From: Nocardia vulneris
GTDB lineage: Bacteria > Actinomycetota > Actinomycetes > Mycobacteriales > Mycobacteriaceae
DNA: 64,000 nucleotides
Assembly: GCF_001613425.1 (NCBI RefSeq)
Contig: NZ_BDCI01000017.1
Location: 310,001-374,000 of the forward strand
Reading direction: 5' to 3'
The position numbers and the translations under genes were made by a program. This document shows positions 61,325 to 64,000 of the stretch, piece after piece. Each line of letters starts with the position of its first letter. The stretch's first letter is position 1. Under the pieces are notes generated by a model that had not been told where the DNA came from, searched no databases, and was given only the letters and a program-made list of their open reading frames with translations.

Positions 61325-62275
61325 TCAGGAGACGGTGCAATTCTTCTGCGCGTCGGTGCGCACCTTGCGACCGGTGAACTCCTCCAGAATCGAGATGTTC
61401 TCCGGGGCATAGTTCTTCGCGGTGATCTTGTCCGCGTCCGGGCTGCCGAGTTTGCCGGTGTAGGGCGCGGACTTCTCCAACCAGTAAGCGGTGCGCAGGA
61501 ATTGGGTCAGCACCAGCTCACGCACCTTGGGTTCGTTCTTGATCTTCGCCCAGTAGTCCGGGTGCTTGTCCTTGGCGACACGCAGGTACAACAGCAGGTA
61601 CCGCAGGTTGGTCGCGGCGATGTCGCGGGCATTGCTCGCGCCGATCCCCTTGATGTACTCCTGCACCACGGTGACCGCGGGCAGACCGGTCAGCCCCGCG
61701 TTCAACTCGGCGAGGACGCCTTGCAGGTGATAGTCGCCCTGCTGCCGGTCGCGCAGGTAGATGCCGTCCATGTCGTCGCTGAGCTTGTCCTTGATCAGCG
61801 GCAGGATCTCCTTGCGCGGGAAGCCGCCGTGCAGCGGAATGTCCAGGATCTGCTGGGTGGCGTTGACCCACGACGCGGTGCGCACATCCCACACGGTGCG
61901 CGCTCCGTCCAGATCCCACATGTGGGTCTCCTCGTGGATCGCCACCATCATCGATTCCGCGAACGCCTCGAAACTACTGGTGTCCACGAACTGATTCCAG
62001 TACTTGTCCTTGGCCTGAGCGATCGCGAGTTTCTCCCCGCTCGGCCAGCGCCGCTTGTACATGGCCTGCAGCGTCGGCATCCAATTGGACCGATTGAAGC
62101 GAGCTTTCAGGTCGCTGATATCGGCTTGCGGCTGCGACGGCTCCTCATAACAGTAGGGCGCGGCCGGGGCCGATTCGGGAAGACCGGACAGGGGCGTCGC
62201 GACGGCCAGTGAACCGGGTCCGAGGGCGAGGACGAGGCAGGCGGCGACGATGGGCACAGAGAGTTTGCGGTTCAC
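61325..62275 (-). CDS. Secreted HExxH protein, putative metallopeptidase
   Basis: A 316-residue exported protein with a signal peptide (MNRKLSVPIVAACLVLALGPG, cleaved near ATP). The motif HEETHMWD fits the zinc-binding HExxH pattern of gluzincin-type peptidases, placed within a mostly helical protein. A downstream Glu as third ligand is likely but not fixed. No known family is recognised. GTG 62275 has GTGGGG upstream. The protein is alone, facing a divergent region with no convincing gene for about 350 bases. Confidence 0.6.
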   Translation of the reverse strand: MNRKLSVPIVAACLVLALGPGSLAVATPLSGLPESAPAAPYCYEEPSQPQADISDLKARFNRSNWMPTLQAMYKRRWPSGEKLAIAQAKDKYWNQFVDTSSFEAFAESMMVAIHEETHMWDLDGARTVWDVRTASWVNATQQILDIPLHGGFPRKEILPLIKDKLSDDMDGIYLRDRQQGDYHLQGVLAELNAGLTGLPAVTVVQEYIKGIGASNARDIAATNLRYLLLYLRVAKDKHPDYWAKIKNEPKVRELVLTQFLRTAYWLEKSAPYTGKLGSPDADKITAKNYAPENISILEEFTGRKVRTDAQKNCTVS

Positions 62276-62418
62276 AGGGACCCCACTTCGGAGGAGCCGC
62301 GCGGCGGGCGCGACGGCGGCGGGATACAGCGCGAACGGCCGGCACGGCTGCGCGGCAATGGATTTGCCGTTTCACACGGTGTGGGGAGCCGACTCGCGCT
62401 GCGGCGAGGTCACTCGAG

Positions 62419-62434
62419 CTCGAATGTATTCGAG
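62419..62434. promoter_or_regulatory. 16-base palindrome in upstream region of secreted HExxH gene
   Basis: CTCGAA (62419-62424) and TTCGAG (62429-62434) flank TGTA. It lies in the 355-base stretch 62276-62630 upstream of the HExxH gene. The remainder of that stretch has no gene apart from the hairpin at 62561-62585. It is a candidate operator. Confidence 0.35.
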
Positions 62435-62560
62435 ACAATATGTCGCGCAAACGAAGCAGTCGACGGCGCGACTCACCCGGCCGCGACCCGCGCGCCCGGC
62501 AGAAGTGAGCGTGATTATGAAATAGCCTGTGCGCCAGTGGAACTGAGAGCGCAACCGGAC

Positions 62561-62585
62561 GAGGAGTGGCGTGTCCCCACTCCTC
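62561..62585. terminator. Hairpin downstream of DUF1059-like gene
   Basis: GAGGAGTGG (62561-62569) pairs perfectly with CCACTCCTC (62577-62585) around 7 bases, 46 bases past the stop of the minus-strand small gene. No T run is present, so terminator function is inferred. Confidence 0.5.
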
Positions 62586-62630
62586 CCCAGTTCGACCGCG
62601 CCGGTGCAGCGACCGCTGCGCACGCTTCGA

Positions 62631-62777
62631 TCAGTAAGCGATGAACAGGATCTCGTCGCGCGAGTACTCGTGCCCCGGATGATTCGCGGCGAGGTGGGCC
62701 TGGGTCTTCTCGACGAGATCGTCCTCGTCCACGCCGACGATCGCCTCGCCGCACGGGCAGTTCAGGTTCCGCTTCAT
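62631..62777 (-). CDS. DUF1059-like small protein
   Basis: A 48-residue protein read from ATG 62777 behind GAAAAGGAAGGA. It begins MKRNLNCPCGEAIVGVDEDD and has Cys7, Cys9, His28 and His33, a pattern like the DUF1059 small zinc-binding proteins. Its function is unknown. It lies 45 bases upstream of the reductase gene on the same strand (that gene ends at 62823 and starts at 63695), so it is probably the second gene of a two-gene operon. Confidence 0.65.
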   Translation of the reverse strand: MKRNLNCPCGEAIVGVDEDDLVEKTQAHLAANHPGHEYSRDEILFIAY

Positions 62778-62822
62778 GAGCTGTCCTTCCTTTTCGAAAC
62801 GAAGTCTAGGCGCTCGGCGCGA

Positions 62823-63695
62823 TCATTCCCGTAAAAGGTCGATGACCTTGGTTTCGTCGAGCTCGCCGTGGCCCGCCTCGACGAGCCGCCCGAACAGGTC
62901 GTAGGCGGCGTGCCCCAGCGCGGCGGGCGCGTGCACGGCCTCGGCCAGTTCCACCCCGATCCGGGTGTCCTTGCACCGCAGCGCGGCCGTGAACGCGATA
63001 TCGCGGTCGTGCACGCCGTCCAGCATCAACCGGCTGACCCGCGTCACCGTCGGACTCGCCGCGACGCTCAGCGCGAGGGTGTCGACCACCGTCGTCAGGT
63101 CGAGTCCGCTGAGTTCGGCGATCCGCAGCGCCTCCGCGGTCGCCGCGATCTGCACCGAGCCCAGCAGGTTCTGCACCAGCTTGTACGCGGTGCCCGCGCC
63201 GACATCACCGAAGTGAACGATGCTGTCGCACAACGGTTCCAGCAGCGGGCGCACCGCGTCGAGATCCGCGGGCGCGGCCCCGATCAGCAGGCGCAACGCT
63301 CCGGCCGCCGCGGCCGTGGGCAGCCCGGTGACCGGCGAGTCGATGTACCGGAAGCCCTGGGCCGCGGCCTGTTTCGCGAGCTCGAGCACCCAGGGCCGGG
63401 ACAGGGTCGAGCACTCGATCGCGAATCGGCCGGGCGCGCCCGCCGCCGCGAGGGCACCCTCCGCGCCGAGCCACACCGCGTGCGAGGCGGCATCGTCGGC
63501 GACCATCGCGAAGACGGCGTCGGCCTGCTCGGCCGCCGCCCGCGGTGTCTGTGCCCGGACCGCGCCCGCGGCCACCAGGTCCGCGACCTTCGCCGCCGAT
63601 CTGTTGAACACCGCGACGTCGTGCCCGGCGGCGATCAGCCGCGCCGCCATCCCCGTGCCCATCCGGCCGGTCCCCAGAAAAGCAATCTTCGCCAT
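62823..63695 (-). CDS. NAD(P)-dependent oxidoreductase, 3-hydroxyisobutyrate dehydrogenase family
   Basis: This 290-residue beta-hydroxyacid dehydrogenase family protein has the N-terminal Rossmann motif FLGTGRMGTGMAARL with Arg32 in NRSAAK, suggesting NADP. The substrate-binding region IDSPVTGLPTAAAAG and the catalytic Lys in GTAYKLVQNLL are intact. The family oxidises 3-hydroxy acids or reduces imines and glyoxylate-type aldehydes; the substrate is unknown. ATG 63695 has AGGG upstream. Confidence 0.85.
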   Translation of the reverse strand: MAKIAFLGTGRMGTGMAARLIAAGHDVAVFNRSAAKVADLVAAGAVRAQTPRAAAEQADAVFAMVADDAASHAVWLGAEGALAAAGAPGRFAIECSTLSRPWVLELAKQAAAQGFRYIDSPVTGLPTAAAAGALRLLIGAAPADLDAVRPLLEPLCDSIVHFGDVGAGTAYKLVQNLLGSVQIAATAEALRIAELSGLDLTTVVDTLALSVAASPTVTRVSRLMLDGVHDRDIAFTAALRCKDTRIGVELAEAVHAPAALGHAAYDLFGRLVEAGHGELDETKVIDLLRE

Positions 63696-63823
63696 TGCCG
63701 CGACCCTACCTGCACAGGATCTCCACGAAGTGCGCTTCCGAGCTCCACACCGGCTGTTTAGGTTTGCCGGAACAACGGGTTCGCCACTGCGGGGGCGCGC
63801 TCGACGAGTATGGAGGTCGGCAG

Positions 63824-64000
63824 GTGGATGTGCACGAGTTCTCGCGGTGGACAACCGAATTCGAGGCGAAGGCAGTGGCCAGGGCCGCGCTCGGCGATCC
63901 GGCGTGGGCGAGCGGAGCGCGGCTGCATCCGGCTGTCGCGCGCAGTGTGCAGCGCTTCCAGGTCGGCGAGAGCGGCGACGGCGCGAATCTCATCGCCAAG
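63824..64000 (+). CDS. Fragment of a possible ferritin-like protein (cut by window edge)
   Basis: A plus-strand frame opens with GTG 63824 behind GGAGG (63812-63816) and runs off the right edge with 59 residues visible. The sequence VDVHEFSRWTTEFEAKAVAR and later RSVQRFQVGESGDGANL recalls an actinobacterial ferritin-like family as I remember it, but metal ligands lie outside the window. It is divergent from the reductase gene. Confidence 0.5.
   Translation, partial: MDVHEFSRWTTEFEAKAVARAALGDPAWASGARLHPAVARSVQRFQVGESGDGANLIAK

Noticed and set aside
62381..62644. Plus-strand frame near the DUF1059-like gene
   Set aside because: It crosses the palindrome and hairpin and overlaps the small gene antisense, with no start signal.
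1..64000. CRISPR arrays, tRNA/rRNA genes, transposases, integrases
   Set aside because: No regularly spaced repeats, cloverleaf-like segments or transposase motifs were seen on either strand by eye.

Overview
The window looks like part of the chromosome of a high-GC actinomycete, most likely a Nocardia or a close relative. This rests on the GC-rich codons, frequent GTG/TTG starts, an actinobacterial-type DnaE, CGNR, YaeQ-like and DUF6194-like proteins, and many lipoproteins. It is an accessory, metabolically rich region. No rRNA, tRNA, CRISPR array, transposase or phage gene was seen.

Layout, left half. 1-5005 holds secreted proteins (a papain-fold cysteine peptidase, a frameshifted secreted protein, a clan-A glycoside hydrolase lipoprotein) and a PLP enzyme. 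5012-11628 is a tightly coupled minus-strand operon: a BcsB-like protein, a polytopic membrane protein, a processive GT2 synthase and a GT-C mannosyltransferase-like protein, probably making a surface polysaccharide. 11792-19823 is an eight-gene minus-strand operon: an ABC sugar importer, lactonase, KDPG-type aldolase, KDG-type kinase, SDR dehydrogenase and D-galactonate dehydratase. Together these form a phosphorylating De Ley-Doudoroff route for D-galactose (or L-arabinose-like sugars), with a divergent ROK regulator.

Middle. 21216-26930 is a class IV-like lanthipeptide locus: a LanL-type synthetase with an intact zinc site, a 43-residue precursor gene easily missed by gene callers, a divergent radical SAM enzyme and an adjacent sulfatase. 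26942-30058 is a probable antibiotic-resistance unit (ABC-F protein, CatB/Vat-type acetyltransferase, TetR). 30021-34050 is an unexplained module: a small protein, two paralogous MutS-type ATPases without mismatch-recognition domains, and a divergent TerD protein, with three phased TTTACGG repeats between them. 34047-38506 is a D-tartrate utilisation operon (second enolase-superfamily enzyme, DctA-type carrier, TarD) with a divergent GntR regulator and a 9-bp-arm operator. 38507-39307 is non-coding and carries a 186-base imperfect inverted repeat.

Right half. 39308-47776 carries MerR, DUF6194, a glutamine amidotransferase, an enoyl-CoA hydratase, LysR, a full-length DnaE polymerase and a LuxR-type regulator whose receiver has lost its phospho-acceptor. 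47769-56382 is a class I lanthipeptide cluster: four tandem precursor genes with FDLD leaders, two LanC cyclases, one full-length LanB dehydratase and a divergent ABC exporter without a protease domain. 56427-64000 holds an M20 peptidase lipoprotein, small membrane and secreted proteins, a YaeQ-like protein, a CGNR regulator with a divergent EamA exporter on a near-leaderless promoter, a secreted HExxH protein, a DUF1059-like small protein, a 3-hydroxyisobutyrate-dehydrogenase-like enzyme and a truncated gene at the right edge.
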